This document shows, one piece after another, positions 23,626 through 31,374 of a DNA stretch of 32,924 nt. A model generated the notes under the pieces. It searched no databases. It was not told the DNA's origin and saw only the letters and a list, made by a program, of their open reading frames with translations. Positions within the stretch are counted from its first letter, which is position 1. The number at the start of each line of letters is the position of its first letter. The position numbers and the translations under genes are program-made. The stretch comes from an uncultured Acidobacteriota bacterium (GTDB lineage Bacteria > Acidobacteriota > Vicinamibacteria > Marinacidobacterales > SMYC01). The stretch spans positions 1 through 32,924 of the forward strand of contig CAMYKY010000065.1 of assembly GCA_947259165.1 (NCBI GenBank), in the 5' to 3' direction.

Positions 23626-24608
23626 GACCGAGGCGCTGCGACGGTGCTCAGGATTTGAGCGACGACACCGTCCGGTGTCTCGCCTTCGATTTCGGCTTCG
23701 GATCGTAGTATCAATCGATGACGTAACACCCACGGAGCGACTTCTTTCACGTCGTCCGGGGTAACGAAATCGCGTCCGCGACAGGCGGCGAGCACCCGGG
23801 AGGCGAGAAGCAGGTTCACAGTGCCCCTCGGGCTCGCACCGACGGCGACGGAGTGCCAGCCTCTCGTTTTCGAGACGATCTCGGTCATGTAGGCAATCAC
23901 GGTCGGCTCGACAATGACGTTTTCCGTCGCCTTCTGAACGGCGATGACCTCACTCCCCTTCATGACGGGTGAGAGATCGAACCCGGTCAGATCGCGTGGG
24001 TCACGTCCGGCCGCGTAGTGCGCGAGGATGCCGTTCTCCTGCTCCGTCGTTGGATAGTCCACGAGCAGCTTGAACATGAAGCGATCGACCTGCGCTTCAG
24101 GGAGAGGGTAGGTGCCCTCGTGCTCGAGCGGATTCTGAGTCGCGAGCACGAGGAACGGCCTGTCGAGCGGGTACGTCTGGCCGTCGGCGGTGACCTGATG
24201 TTCCTGCATGACCTCCAGGAGGGCCGATTGCGTTTTCGGCGGCGAGCGGTTGATCTCGTCGGTGAGGAGCAGGTTCGTGAATATGGGCCCCGGTTTGAAA
24301 TGAAACTCCTGCTGTTTCATGTCGAAGACGCTGTGTCCGGTCAGGTCCGAGGGCATCAGGTCCGGCGTGAACTGAATTCGCCGAAACTCGCAAGAAACGA
24401 CTCTTGACAAGACGTTGACGAGAAGGGTCTTACCGAGACCTGGTGCACCTTCGAGCAACACGCTGCCTTCGGCAAAAAGAGCGACGAGCACGCCCTCGAT
24501 GAGTCGCTCCTGCCCGACGACAACCTTGCTGATCTCTGCCTGTGTTGCCTCGAAAAGCTCCGCGACGCGCTCCAAACTCATCGCCTTTGCTACCGGCGTG
24601 TCGTCCAC
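23622..24608 (-). CDS. MoxR-family AAA+ ATPase
   Basis: MoxR ATPases are chaperone-like AAA+ proteins working with vWA-domain partners. The 328-residue product has Walker A GAPGLGKT (54-61), Walker B LLLTDE (113-118) followed by INRSPPKTQSALLEVMQE, and sensor 1 in ATQNP (157-161). Length and motifs are typical. The start is GTG at 24608 with GAGAGGAG upstream; an internal ATG nine codons later is a weaker option. DUF58 follows with a 4-bp overlap. A 105-bp gap filled by CGGGAA repeats separates it from the DUF4350 gene, the only real gap inside this operon. Confidence 0.95.
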   Translation of the reverse strand: MDDTPVAKAMSLERVAELFEATQAEISKVVVGQERLIEGVLVALFAEGSVLLEGAPGLGKTLLVNVLSRVVSCEFRRIQFTPDLMPSDLTGHSVFDMKQQEFHFKPGPIFTNLLLTDEINRSPPKTQSALLEVMQEHQVTADGQTYPLDRPFLVLATQNPLEHEGTYPLPEAQVDRFMFKLLVDYPTTEQENGILAHYAAGRDPRDLTGFDLSPVMKGSEVIAVQKATENVIVEPTVIAYMTEIVSKTRGWHSVAVGASPRGTVNLLLASRVLAACRGRDFVTPDDVKEVAPWVLRHRLILRSEAEIEGETPDGVVAQILSTVAAPRS

Positions 24609-24620
24609 TGTGTTCTCCTC

Positions 24621-24674
24621 TCTGTCCGTCCCTGTCCGTTCCCGTCCCTGTACCCGTTCCCGTTCCCGTTCCCG
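24621..24674. repeat. TTCCCG hexamer tandem repeat
   Basis: The stretch is made of TTCCCG, TCCCTG, TACCCG and TCCG units, ending in three perfect TTCCCG copies at 24657-24674. It fills the gap between the DUF4350 stop and the MoxR ribosome site. It is the inverse of the CGGGAA array at 15895-15918. Confidence 0.75.
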
Positions 24675-24713
24675 AAAAACCTTGCACCGAGCTCCCCCCC
24701 GTCACTGCCCGAA

Positions 24714-25856
24714 CTATTGCCGCGCCCGCCCTCGCAATCGTGCCAGTGATCGAACCACTTCGCCAACCCTGTCCCTGGAAAGACTGGAACTGCGTGCCGC
24801 GCCAAGCGCTGAATCGATCGCGCCCGATTCTGTCCCCCTGATCCCGATAGCCGGATCCCTTTCGAGTCCACCACCCGTACTCTTGTGCCGTAGTCCGAAG
24901 TCGCGACGAAAAAACTCGAGATAGGACGAGACGAGGCGAGTACCCGAGCCGATTTTGAAGTGCAAGTTGCCTAGAGCTTCGGCGTGCTCGACCAGGCTTC
25001 GGCGAGCTGAGTCCTTGACCGAACGCACCGGCCCGAATCGCCGGCTCACCATCCACCCGAAGAGTAAGATCACAATGGAAAGCTGCAAGGTGATGAGCCG
25101 AAACGGTGTTTCGAGCAGGACGCCAACGACTCGAGGAGCGCCGGCCGCGTTCATGGATTCGTCGAAGTAAACTGGGCCCACGGGCGCGGCGGTTTCCAGG
25201 ATGCGGAACGCGAGAAGTCCATGAGGGTCCGAGGTAAGGGAACGGTTCGTGAAAATGTAGTCGCTCGCCACCACCACGATGGCGCCATCTCCGATCGGCC
25301 GCCACACAACTTGGGCCGTGCCGTCCATCGTGAGCTCGACCGTTGCATCCTGGGCCGAGGTACGCACTTGGCCTTGGCTTCGCCACTCGAACGATCCGTC
25401 CAAGAGCTCGGTAACGACTGATGCCGGATCGTTGGACGCGTCGTCGTCCGTCTCCTCCGTGGGCGTTACCGGTGCTGGATCACCGTTATGCGGTACCACC
25501 TCGATCTCGAACGGCCCGAGATCGACGGCGGGGTCCTCCCGGCGGGCCGCGAACACGAGGGCCCTTCCCTGAGAGACCCAATCGTGGAGTGTTTGCCACT
25601 GAGCTCGGTCCGGATATCGAGCAGGTCCGAGCATGACCAGCGTGTCCGCGTTGTCGTCATCCGGTATGAGCGAGTCCGCACTTCGCGACACCTCGGTGAG
25701 GAGCTCTTCCGTGACCCAGTAGAAGGCCTTCTTTCCGGCCGACTCCTCACTGAAGGAATCGTCCGGTGGCCGGACGCCGGGTGTCGGGATGACTCCGTAT
25801 CCGAGTAGCAAGAGGGCGATGAGCGCGCTTGCCCAGAGCAGCTCGGATCGCCTCAT
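24714..25856 (-). CDS. DUF4350 domain membrane protein
   Basis: The 380-residue protein has an N-terminal membrane anchor (about 8-24), an extracytoplasmic domain with the DUF4350 pattern, for example DDSFSEESAGKKAFYWVTEEL and the ADTLVMLGPA segment, and a second membrane segment LQLSIVILLFGWMV near 270. A charged cytoplasmic tail follows. The family has no known enzymatic role but is often found next to MoxR and DUF4129 genes. The start is ATG at 25856, overlapping the DUF4129 stop as ATGA. The open frame to 25934 lies inside the upstream gene. Confidence 0.85.
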   Translation of the reverse strand: MRRSELLWASALIALLLLGYGVIPTPGVRPPDDSFSEESAGKKAFYWVTEELLTEVSRSADSLIPDDDNADTLVMLGPARYPDRAQWQTLHDWVSQGRALVFAARREDPAVDLGPFEIEVVPHNGDPAPVTPTEETDDDASNDPASVVTELLDGSFEWRSQGQVRTSAQDATVELTMDGTAQVVWRPIGDGAIVVVASDYIFTNRSLTSDPHGLLAFRILETAAPVGPVYFDESMNAAGAPRVVGVLLETPFRLITLQLSIVILLFGWMVSRRFGPVRSVKDSARRSLVEHAEALGNLHFKIGSGTRLVSSYLEFFRRDFGLRHKSTGGGLERDPAIGIRGTESGAIDSALGAARSSSLSRDRVGEVVRSLARLRGRARQ

Positions 25857-26638
25857 TCGGGCGGCTCCATCGACGCCGAGGCGGAATCCATCCCGAGCTC
25901 GTCGTGGAAGCTGGCGCGGTAGGCGCGTGCGCATTCGTGAAAACTTGCGGCGCTCGCTTCCCGACGTCCGAAGTACACCTTTTCGAACGCGGTGATGAGG
26001 GTACGGATGGACTCGCGCGCGTTACCCGTTGCCGCCCAGAAGTAGTCGCGGTTGGTTAGGCCGCGGCGATGGCGGATGAAGCCCTGCCGCTCGAGGGTGC
26101 TCATCGCGCCGAGCAGAAGTTCGCGCAACGCAAGCTTTTCGTCGCCCGCTGCGGCGAGCGCCTGAGCGCGCGCCCAATATTCCTCGGGTGGCGTCTCACC
26201 CGGCGCGGCGCCGCCTCGAGCGATCCGTGCGCGACCTGGCTCTTCGTCGAGCTCCTGCTCTTTGGAGGCATCGAGAACCGACTTGACGATGAAGGCCAAC
26301 GCGGCGACCACGATGACAAACGCGACTAGGTAGATGAATCCAGCTCCGAAGCTGCCGTCACGGGCGCTACGTTCATCACCTCGGGTGAAGACTCTTTCGA
26401 GCCAATCGAGGAATGGATCGAGCCATGCAGTGTTGGTGTCGTCTCCCTCGTCCTTTCGGTGCAAGCGTAGAAACTCCGGCCTTGCCATCACGTCTTCGAC
26501 CGTGCGTTGCACGACGACGGGGTCCTGATACTCGTAGCTCCCCGGTACGTCAGCTTGCGGCGCATCCTGGGGGACGGCTTCCGCTGTCAATGGAGAGGAC
26601 AGCAGGATGAGACCGAACAGAAGCAGCCTAATAGGCAT
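25853..26638 (-). CDS. DUF4129 domain protein
   Basis: The 261-residue product has a signal peptide (MPIRLLLFGLILLSSPLTAEA), a periplasmic part, one membrane segment FIYLVAFVIVVAALAFIVK near 100-120, and a C-terminal cytoplasmic DUF4129 domain with NRDYFWA and the EKVYFGRREAS segment. It probably belongs to a membrane complex with the MoxR and DUF58 neighbours, as this domain usually co-occurs with them. The ATG at 26638 overlaps the upstream gene by 11 bp. The frame is open to 26731, but that part has no signal peptide and lies inside the upstream gene. Confidence 0.86.
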   Translation of the reverse strand: MPIRLLLFGLILLSSPLTAEAVPQDAPQADVPGSYEYQDPVVVQRTVEDVMARPEFLRLHRKDEGDDTNTAWLDPFLDWLERVFTRGDERSARDGSFGAGFIYLVAFVIVVAALAFIVKSVLDASKEQELDEEPGRARIARGGAAPGETPPEEYWARAQALAAAGDEKLALRELLLGAMSTLERQGFIRHRRGLTNRDYFWAATGNARESIRTLITAFEKVYFGRREASAASFHECARAYRASFHDELGMDSASASMEPPE

Positions 26639-27455
26639 GTTGGAGTCGGCGGGCTTCGACGCGAAGGGCGATCTCAACGTCCCAACCTTCTTTGCGAACC
26701 CGCGCATCGAGATAACAGAAAAACCATGCAAGGCGCGCCAACGGATACACTAACCACCAGGTCAACGAAAGGGCACCCACGATAAGAGGGTCGTATGCGA
26801 GCAAATTCAACATGTCGTCGACGGCGATGGCCCACGAGATCTTCGCGACGAAAATCGGGATTCCGAATAGCGCTTGTGAGCCGAGATCGAACAAGATGAA
26901 CAAAACGATACTCGAGCCGAACGCGAAACCGGCGATAGCGATATAGCGCCCACAGGCTTCCAAGAAAACGTCCCGTAGAATTTCTTCGCAACGTTTGACG
27001 ATCCGTGACCCTCTTTGCTGTTCGAGAAGAATGACTTCGGACAAGAAGCCGTAGCGCGCGGCGACCGGAACGGTCACCAGGCCCCAACACAAGAGACTTG
27101 CCGCCACGTATGCCATCCGAGCCGTCGGCAAGAACCCCAGAAGCACTCCGAAGCGCGAGGCCACATGCCGCAGCGCGTTTCTGACGGTGAAATCGTCGCC
27201 GAAAACGTGATGCCCTGCGCCGGCAACGACCGTCGCGCCGAGAAAGGGTGATAGCAAGATGAAAGATACCCCTGACCAAAGCCAACCGGTTCCAGCTTCC
27301 GCCGCAAGGACACCGACCGCCACCGGTATCACCCCGAAAAGAAACGACATCATTAGTAGCTTGCTCGCATGTCGGCGGTAGAAAAGGATCGCCAGATCGA
27401 TACACTCTCCGACCGAGCGCGGCTCGAGCGCCAGGTTCGCATTCTCGAGCCTCAT
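26628..27455 (-). CDS. Multi-span membrane protein of unknown function
   Basis: I do not recognise a named family. The 275-residue product has a short polar start (LEPRSVGECIDLAILFYRRH) followed by about five or six hydrophobic segments (near 34-52, 57-79, 113-134, 172-195 and further). The tail is basic. The start resembles that of glycerophosphodiester-phosphodiesterase-type membrane domains, but that is a weak likeness. The ATG overlaps the SpoIIM-like stop as ATGA, and the 3' end overlaps DUF4129. Position inside the operon suggests a membrane subunit of the same system. Confidence 0.8.
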   Translation of the reverse strand: MRLENANLALEPRSVGECIDLAILFYRRHASKLLMMSFLFGVIPVAVGVLAAEAGTGWLWSGVSFILLSPFLGATVVAGAGHHVFGDDFTVRNALRHVASRFGVLLGFLPTARMAYVAASLLCWGLVTVPVAARYGFLSEVILLEQQRGSRIVKRCEEILRDVFLEACGRYIAIAGFAFGSSIVLFILFDLGSQALFGIPIFVAKISWAIAVDDMLNLLAYDPLIVGALSLTWWLVYPLARLAWFFCYLDARVRKEGWDVEIALRVEARRLQHAY

Positions 27456-28423
27456 GACCGCGCTCTTCCTGCCAGACTCAGGTAGCTGATGACGGCAATC
27501 CAGAATAGCGCTGCGGCGGAGACCTTGACGCTAAAGGGAAGCGATTGCGGCGACCAAAATCCCTCGATCATTGCGGCGATGAAGAGCAATCCCGCCGCGC
27601 CGAGCGCCAATTGCACAGCGACGAGTCCGCGCACGCGCAAAGATTCGACCCGCGCGAGGTTTCCGGGAGCGACGATCGAATGGCCCAGCACCAGACCTGC
27701 GCTCCCCGCGACCATGATCGCCGTGAGCTCGAACGAGCTATGGGACGCAACGAATCCCAGAAAACGCTCGCCGTGGCCCTGGGCAATGATGTAGCCGGCG
27801 ATGGTACCGAGCTGGATGCCATTGGACAGCAGCACATAGACAGTGCCCAATCCGATGAAAAACCCCAGCGCGAAACATTGGAATGCAATCGAGGTGTTGT
27901 GGCGGACGTAGAACCCCGCCATCGCCGCGTCTTGCCGACCGATGCCCTCTTCGTCGAGCGCATCGAAGTCCTGTGAGTACATTTGCTCCATGGTGTAGAG
28001 CACCGATCCGGGTAGTACCCGGTGCGCCAGGCTTGGGTCGGAGGCGACGACGGTCCAGCTCACCGCCATCGGGATGACGAACAAAGCGGCGGCTGCCCAG
28101 AAGAACGTGTGGTTCTTCCGAAGGAGTCGCGGGAACTCGCGCGCAAAAAAACCGACGATTTGGCCGCGCTTCAAAGGCTGTGCGCCGTAGAAAACGCTGT
28201 GACCACGAATGACGAGGTCGTTAACGTAGCGTTCGATGGAGGAGCCCCACTCACGAGAGCGTATCTGGGCCAGATCGTAGCAAAGCCCACGGAAAAGCTC
28301 GGAGAGCTCGCTGACCTCGTCTTGAGAAAGCTTCGACGGGCCGGGAGATTCTGCTCGTCCCAGCAGAGAGTCGAACCGCTCCCAAACGGGCTTTCGTTCC
28401 CGAAGGAACGATACCTTCTTCAT
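27452..28423 (-). CDS. Stage II sporulation protein M (SpoIIM)-like membrane protein
   Basis: The 323-residue product has a cytoplasmic N-terminal part with the pattern LSELFRGLCYDLAQIRSR and FFAREFPRLLRKN (about 92-104). About five membrane segments of the SpoIIM/DUF95 type follow. In Bacillus SpoIIM takes part in engulfment. Homologues are common in non-sporulating bacteria next to RDD and MoxR genes, where the role is unknown. Nothing else in this window suggests sporulation. The ATG overlaps the RDD gene's stop as ATGA, and its own stop overlaps the next gene. Confidence 0.88.
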   Translation of the reverse strand: MKKVSFLRERKPVWERFDSLLGRAESPGPSKLSQDEVSELSELFRGLCYDLAQIRSREWGSSIERYVNDLVIRGHSVFYGAQPLKRGQIVGFFAREFPRLLRKNHTFFWAAAALFVIPMAVSWTVVASDPSLAHRVLPGSVLYTMEQMYSQDFDALDEEGIGRQDAAMAGFYVRHNTSIAFQCFALGFFIGLGTVYVLLSNGIQLGTIAGYIIAQGHGERFLGFVASHSSFELTAIMVAGSAGLVLGHSIVAPGNLARVESLRVRGLVAVQLALGAAGLLFIAAMIEGFWSPQSLPFSVKVSAAALFWIAVISYLSLAGRARS

Positions 28424-29199
28424 GCCGCCTCTGCCGTGCTTGCGATGCGCGCAGTGCGAAGCACTCGAAACAGAAACTCACTCGGCATTTCCAGGGCGCG
28501 GCGTTGCCGCTCGGCATTTGCGAGACGTTGGATCATCGGCTCCGCGAGCACCGAAGCGATTTCGTCGACGCGAGCGGGTGCGAGCTCGCCTCGTCGACGA
28601 AACAACATCTCGATGGCTTCGAGAGTCTTCTCCGACGGTCGATACCGGTGCTCGAACTCCGACATCGGAAACGCCTCATACTCGAAGACTCCCGCGAGCT
28701 CACCCTTCAGCTCGGGACGTTTTTCTCGAACCACCATCGTTCCGGCGACGATGTCTCCGATTCGCTGCATGCGGGGCGTCGCGACGGCGGCGATAAACCC
28801 TGCGGCGTAGAAAAATGGAACGAAGTCGGCGGCTCGCAGAAGGTTTCGCAGCATCGCTTCGTAGAACCCGATGCCATAGCCTTCGGTCTTGATCACGCGC
28901 AGCCCGAGGGCGCGCTTTCCCGGTGTTTGCCCGTTCCACCAGGTTTCGAAAAATGCTCCGTAACCCCACTCGAGAAGAAACGCCAGAACAAAGAAAACGC
29001 CGGTGGATAGGCCGGATCCCGTGACGGGCTGTAGAAGGCTCAAAGCGTAGGCGATAGCGTAGAAGATGGTGAACCGGACGACCAAATCGATCCCGTAGGC
29101 CCCCAGTCGCGTTCCGGGTCCGGCCAGCCGGAAAGCTAGCCTCACGTTCTCTGGGGTTTCCAGATAGATGCGGTTGCTGAGGGGTTCGAAGGTCTGCAT
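28420..29199 (-). CDS. RDD family membrane protein
   Basis: The 259-residue product has the RDD pattern: RLGAYGIDLVVRF (Arg31, Asp38), then hydrophobic segments, GQTPGKRALGLRV and MQRIGDIVAGT. A long charged C-terminal tail (about 160-259) is predicted cytoplasmic. RDD proteins are small membrane proteins, some proposed as ion exchangers; function here is unknown. It is the first gene of the tightly overlapping run to DUF58. A GGGAGG lies about 14 nt before the ATG, a long but usable spacing. Confidence 0.88.
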   Translation of the reverse strand: MQTFEPLSNRIYLETPENVRLAFRLAGPGTRLGAYGIDLVVRFTIFYAIAYALSLLQPVTGSGLSTGVFFVLAFLLEWGYGAFFETWWNGQTPGKRALGLRVIKTEGYGIGFYEAMLRNLLRAADFVPFFYAAGFIAAVATPRMQRIGDIVAGTMVVREKRPELKGELAGVFEYEAFPMSEFEHRYRPSEKTLEAIEMLFRRRGELAPARVDEIASVLAEPMIQRLANAERQRRALEMPSEFLFRVLRTARIASTAEAA

Positions 29200-29322
29200 T
29201 TCAGAAGGTTTTCGCCTCCCGATATTGTCTCATGCGTCTACGAGTGGAAGGGCTCGGGCTGAGCTTCGTCGAGCCCATCTCGAGCGCAGTGCCCTTCCGC
29301 GGGCTCCGCCCCCCAAGGGCCC
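29200..29322. other. Short intergenic region with a hairpin
   Basis: Between the two RDD genes. GGGCTCG pairs with CGAGCCC (within 29248-29274), a 7-bp stem with a 13-nt loop. It may separate the zinc-ribbon RDD gene from the operon that follows, but no U-tract is present. No gene is seen. Confidence 0.35.
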
Positions 29323-29964
29323 CTACGTTTCGATGACCTTGGTTCGCGCGATGTAGTCGTGCAAGCAGCGCTGTTCTTCTCCGAAAATGAAGAACGCATC
29401 GATGAAGTAGTAGAACGGAACCTGTCGAAGGGCCATGTTGACGCCGTAGCGCATCACCAGCAATCGCGGCCACGCGGGCACCTGGCTGTCCATGTAGTCG
29501 ACGATTCGAATCTTCATGAGTTTCTTGCCCACCGTCTGGCCATCGCGAACGATGTAGAAAGCCTGCATCGCGCCGAAGGCTCCGAGCCCGAGTACGAAGG
29601 CCAGGCTGACGAAATTCATATTGGCGCTCGCTGTCCCGGTAGATTCCATGATGAGGAACCCCGCGAGTCCGGGAACGGAAACAACGAGCAAGCCCAAGTA
29701 GTCGATGATCAGAGCTGCCAGTCGAGAGCTCCGGGACGCCAGAACCTCGGTGGGAATGCCCAGAACCGGTGACGGAGTGCGAGCTGAAGATCCGGGTCGA
29801 GGCGCGCTGTAAGGGTTGTCGGTCACAACCGGGATGGGTGTGAGCCCTTCGTCCATCATCGGCGGACCCGCGGCGGGCTGGTAGGTTGTTTGCATCATCT
29901 GGGCGCCGCAGCTTCCGCAACGAAACGCCAACGGCTGACTGTGCTGACAGGAGGGGCAAAGCAT
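29323..29964 (-). CDS. Zinc-ribbon RDD family membrane protein
   Basis: From ATG at 29964 the product is 213 residues. It begins with a zinc ribbon (Cys3, Cys6, Cys16, Cys19), then a Pro-rich linker to about 75. An RDD domain follows with SRSSRLAALIIDYLG, DGQTVGKKLMKIRIVD and a closing CLHDYIARTKVI. Zinc ribbon-RDD fusions are a known arrangement, and the ribbon faces the cytoplasm. It is the second RDD gene in a row, 123 bp upstream of the operon on the same strand. The open frame reaches 30132, but the zinc-ribbon start is the natural one. Confidence 0.86.
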   Translation of the reverse strand: MLCPSCQHSQPLAFRCGSCGAQMMQTTYQPAAGPPMMDEGLTPIPVVTDNPYSAPRPGSSARTPSPVLGIPTEVLASRSSRLAALIIDYLGLLVVSVPGLAGFLIMESTGTASANMNFVSLAFVLGLGAFGAMQAFYIVRDGQTVGKKLMKIRIVDYMDSQVPAWPRLLVMRYGVNMALRQVPFYYFIDAFFIFGEEQRCLHDYIARTKVIET

Positions 29965-30339
29965 GGTCGACCGGAACGAAGCAAGAGGAGTGCCATGGCT
30001 AGCAGGATAGCTAAACCATTGAATCTCATGGCTTTTGAGTCGGTTGCTAAGATCTTTACTGTGGGCGAAAGCCCACGCTGCGATTGGAGAATTTGCGCTC
30101 AGAGCGCCAGCACTCCTCCGACACGCCACCAATGTTCGTACGCACTTCCCGGTTCATGGCGTTCGGACTGGGACAGTGCTGGTGGACTCGGGTTTCGCGG
30201 GGTCGCCGGTAGCGCCTCGAGGATGAGTGGCGCGATTCATTATGCATAATGCGTGCAAAGGTGCGCGCGGCCCTGACCTTCGATCAAAGCTCACTTCGCG
30301 CAACGCGCATTGATTTTGCCTCAAGTTGCGTCGGCCCAA
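29965..30339. other. Intergenic region with a GAAA hairpin and a 14-bp palindrome
   Basis: No gene is supported. GTGGGC-GAAA-GCCCAC at 30061-30076 is a perfect 6-bp stem with a GNRA tetraloop, on either strand without a following U-run. CATTATGCATAATG at 30238-30251 is a perfect 14-bp AT-rich palindrome, rare in this GC-rich window, and could be an operator ahead of the decayed kinase gene. Confidence 0.5.
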
Positions 30340-30697
30340 ATGATGGGTCGCACGCTTGCCCGCTACAAGATCTTGGAAAAGATCGGTCCGGGCGGGCGAG
30401 GTATATCTGGCGCAGGATTACCAAGTTGGACCGGAAGATCGCGCTGAAGGTCTCCCGCCTGAGCTCGCCGCGTTGGAGGATTGTCGTAGCAGATTCGAGC
30501 GCGAAGCGAAGGCCATCGCAGCTCTTGACCACTCCAACATCATCGAGGTCTTCTCGGTCGAGGAAGCCGGATTCCCGCTGAACGAGTTTTTTGATATCGC
30601 GATCCCGCTGGCGGATGCGGTTGCTGCTGCGCGCCAAGAAGGCATCACCCGGCGACATCTGGGTAGTGGATGTCGTTCAGGAGTGAAGCGTTCTTAA
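30340..30697 (+). pseudogene. Remnant of a serine/threonine protein kinase gene
   Basis: All three forward frames each hold a piece of a eukaryotic-type kinase N-terminal lobe. Frame one from ATG 30340 reads MMGRTLARYKILEKIGPGG. A second frame continues GEVYLAQD (glycine-rich loop), a third gives TKLDRKIALKV (the ATP-anchoring Lys), and the second frame returns with LPPELAA, FEREAKAIAALDHSNI (helix C Glu) and VFSVEEAG. About twenty expected residues are then missing before NEFFDIAIPLADAVAAARQEGI. The HRDLK catalytic loop is reduced to RRHL and the frame stops at 30697. I infer one small deletion near 30398, a one-base insertion near 30416, a one-base deletion near 30453, an internal deletion and loss of the C-terminal part. 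It is not functional. Confidence 0.9.
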
Positions 30698-30726
30698 CTC
30701 AATGCCTGCACACGCGTGCGGCGGCG

Positions 30727-31374
30727 TCAGAGGCCGCGAGACACAGGTAGTAACCCGGCGACTTCTTTGGCATAGCGCTTGTATTCCGCGCCGAAGCGTT
30801 GTGCCAACGCGCTCTCTTCCAATGACAGACGTGCCAGCGTGACCGGTAGGAGCGCGCCGCACCAAATGACGAGCCCCAGCATGCTTTGAAGTAGCAAAGC
30901 TACTCCGAGCGATGCTGCCAGCAAGCCCGTCTCCGAAGGGTGGCGCACGAAACGGTAGACGCCTTCGCGCACGAGCACGCCCTCCACATTCTCGATCTCG
31001 GTGCGAAAGTTGTAGCCCAGCGTGCGGACGGCCAGAGCCCGGAGCGTGACTCCGGAAAGGAGCAGGGCACCTCCGAGGGTCTGAAGCCACGAGCCCAGGG
31101 GCTCACTGAGACAGCGTTCGATCAGGCACGCCCAGAAGAGCAACAGCAACAAACCGCCCGTCGCCGCGGCCCATCGTCTCGCGCGCGTGTTCAGCGGCGT
31201 TCGCGATTCCGACGGCTTCCAACGCATCGTCACCGCATCGCCCGCGTAGAGGGCGGATGCGCCCGCTAGGAACACCAGTGTCGCGGCGTCCTGTAGGCTA
31301 TTGCCGAGGACTCCCAGGCAAACAAGGGGCAGTAGCATCACCGCAAGGTGGAGGATCCCGCCGACGAAGATCAC
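30727..31374 (-). CDS. Isoprenylcysteine carboxyl methyltransferase-like membrane protein
   Basis: The 215-residue product has about five membrane segments and the ICMT/phospholipid methyltransferase signature: LVREGVYRFVRHPSETGLL (133-151), then a hydrophobic stretch, and EESALAQRFGAEYKRYAKEV near the end (RHP and the downstream EExxL-F-Y motif). Such enzymes methylate lipid or small membrane substrates with SAM; the substrate here is unknown, and bacteria lack prenyl-cysteine proteins of the eukaryotic type. The ATG overlaps the upstream zinc-ribbon/TerB-like stop as ATGA, so the two are translated together. Confidence 0.83.
   Translation of the reverse strand: MIFVGGILHLAVMLLPLVCLGVLGNSLQDAATLVFLAGASALYAGDAVTMRWKPSESRTPLNTRARRWAAATGGLLLLLFWACLIERCLSEPLGSWLQTLGGALLLSGVTLRALAVRTLGYNFRTEIENVEGVLVREGVYRFVRHPSETGLLAASLGVALLLQSMLGLVIWCGALLPVTLARLSLEESALAQRFGAEYKRYAKEVAGLLPVSRGL

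Noticed and set aside
24430-25386. Open frame of 318 codons overlapping MoxR and DUF4350
   Set aside because: It crosses two well-supported genes in another frame and its GT-rich part is just the hexamer repeat.
27452-28423. Evidence for sporulation from the SpoIIM-like gene
   Set aside because: SpoIIM/DUF95 homologues occur widely in non-spore formers beside RDD and MoxR genes, and no other sporulation gene is in the window.
30061-30076. Rho-independent terminator
   Set aside because: The hairpin is perfect, but neither strand has a U-rich tract after it and it does not follow a gene end closely.
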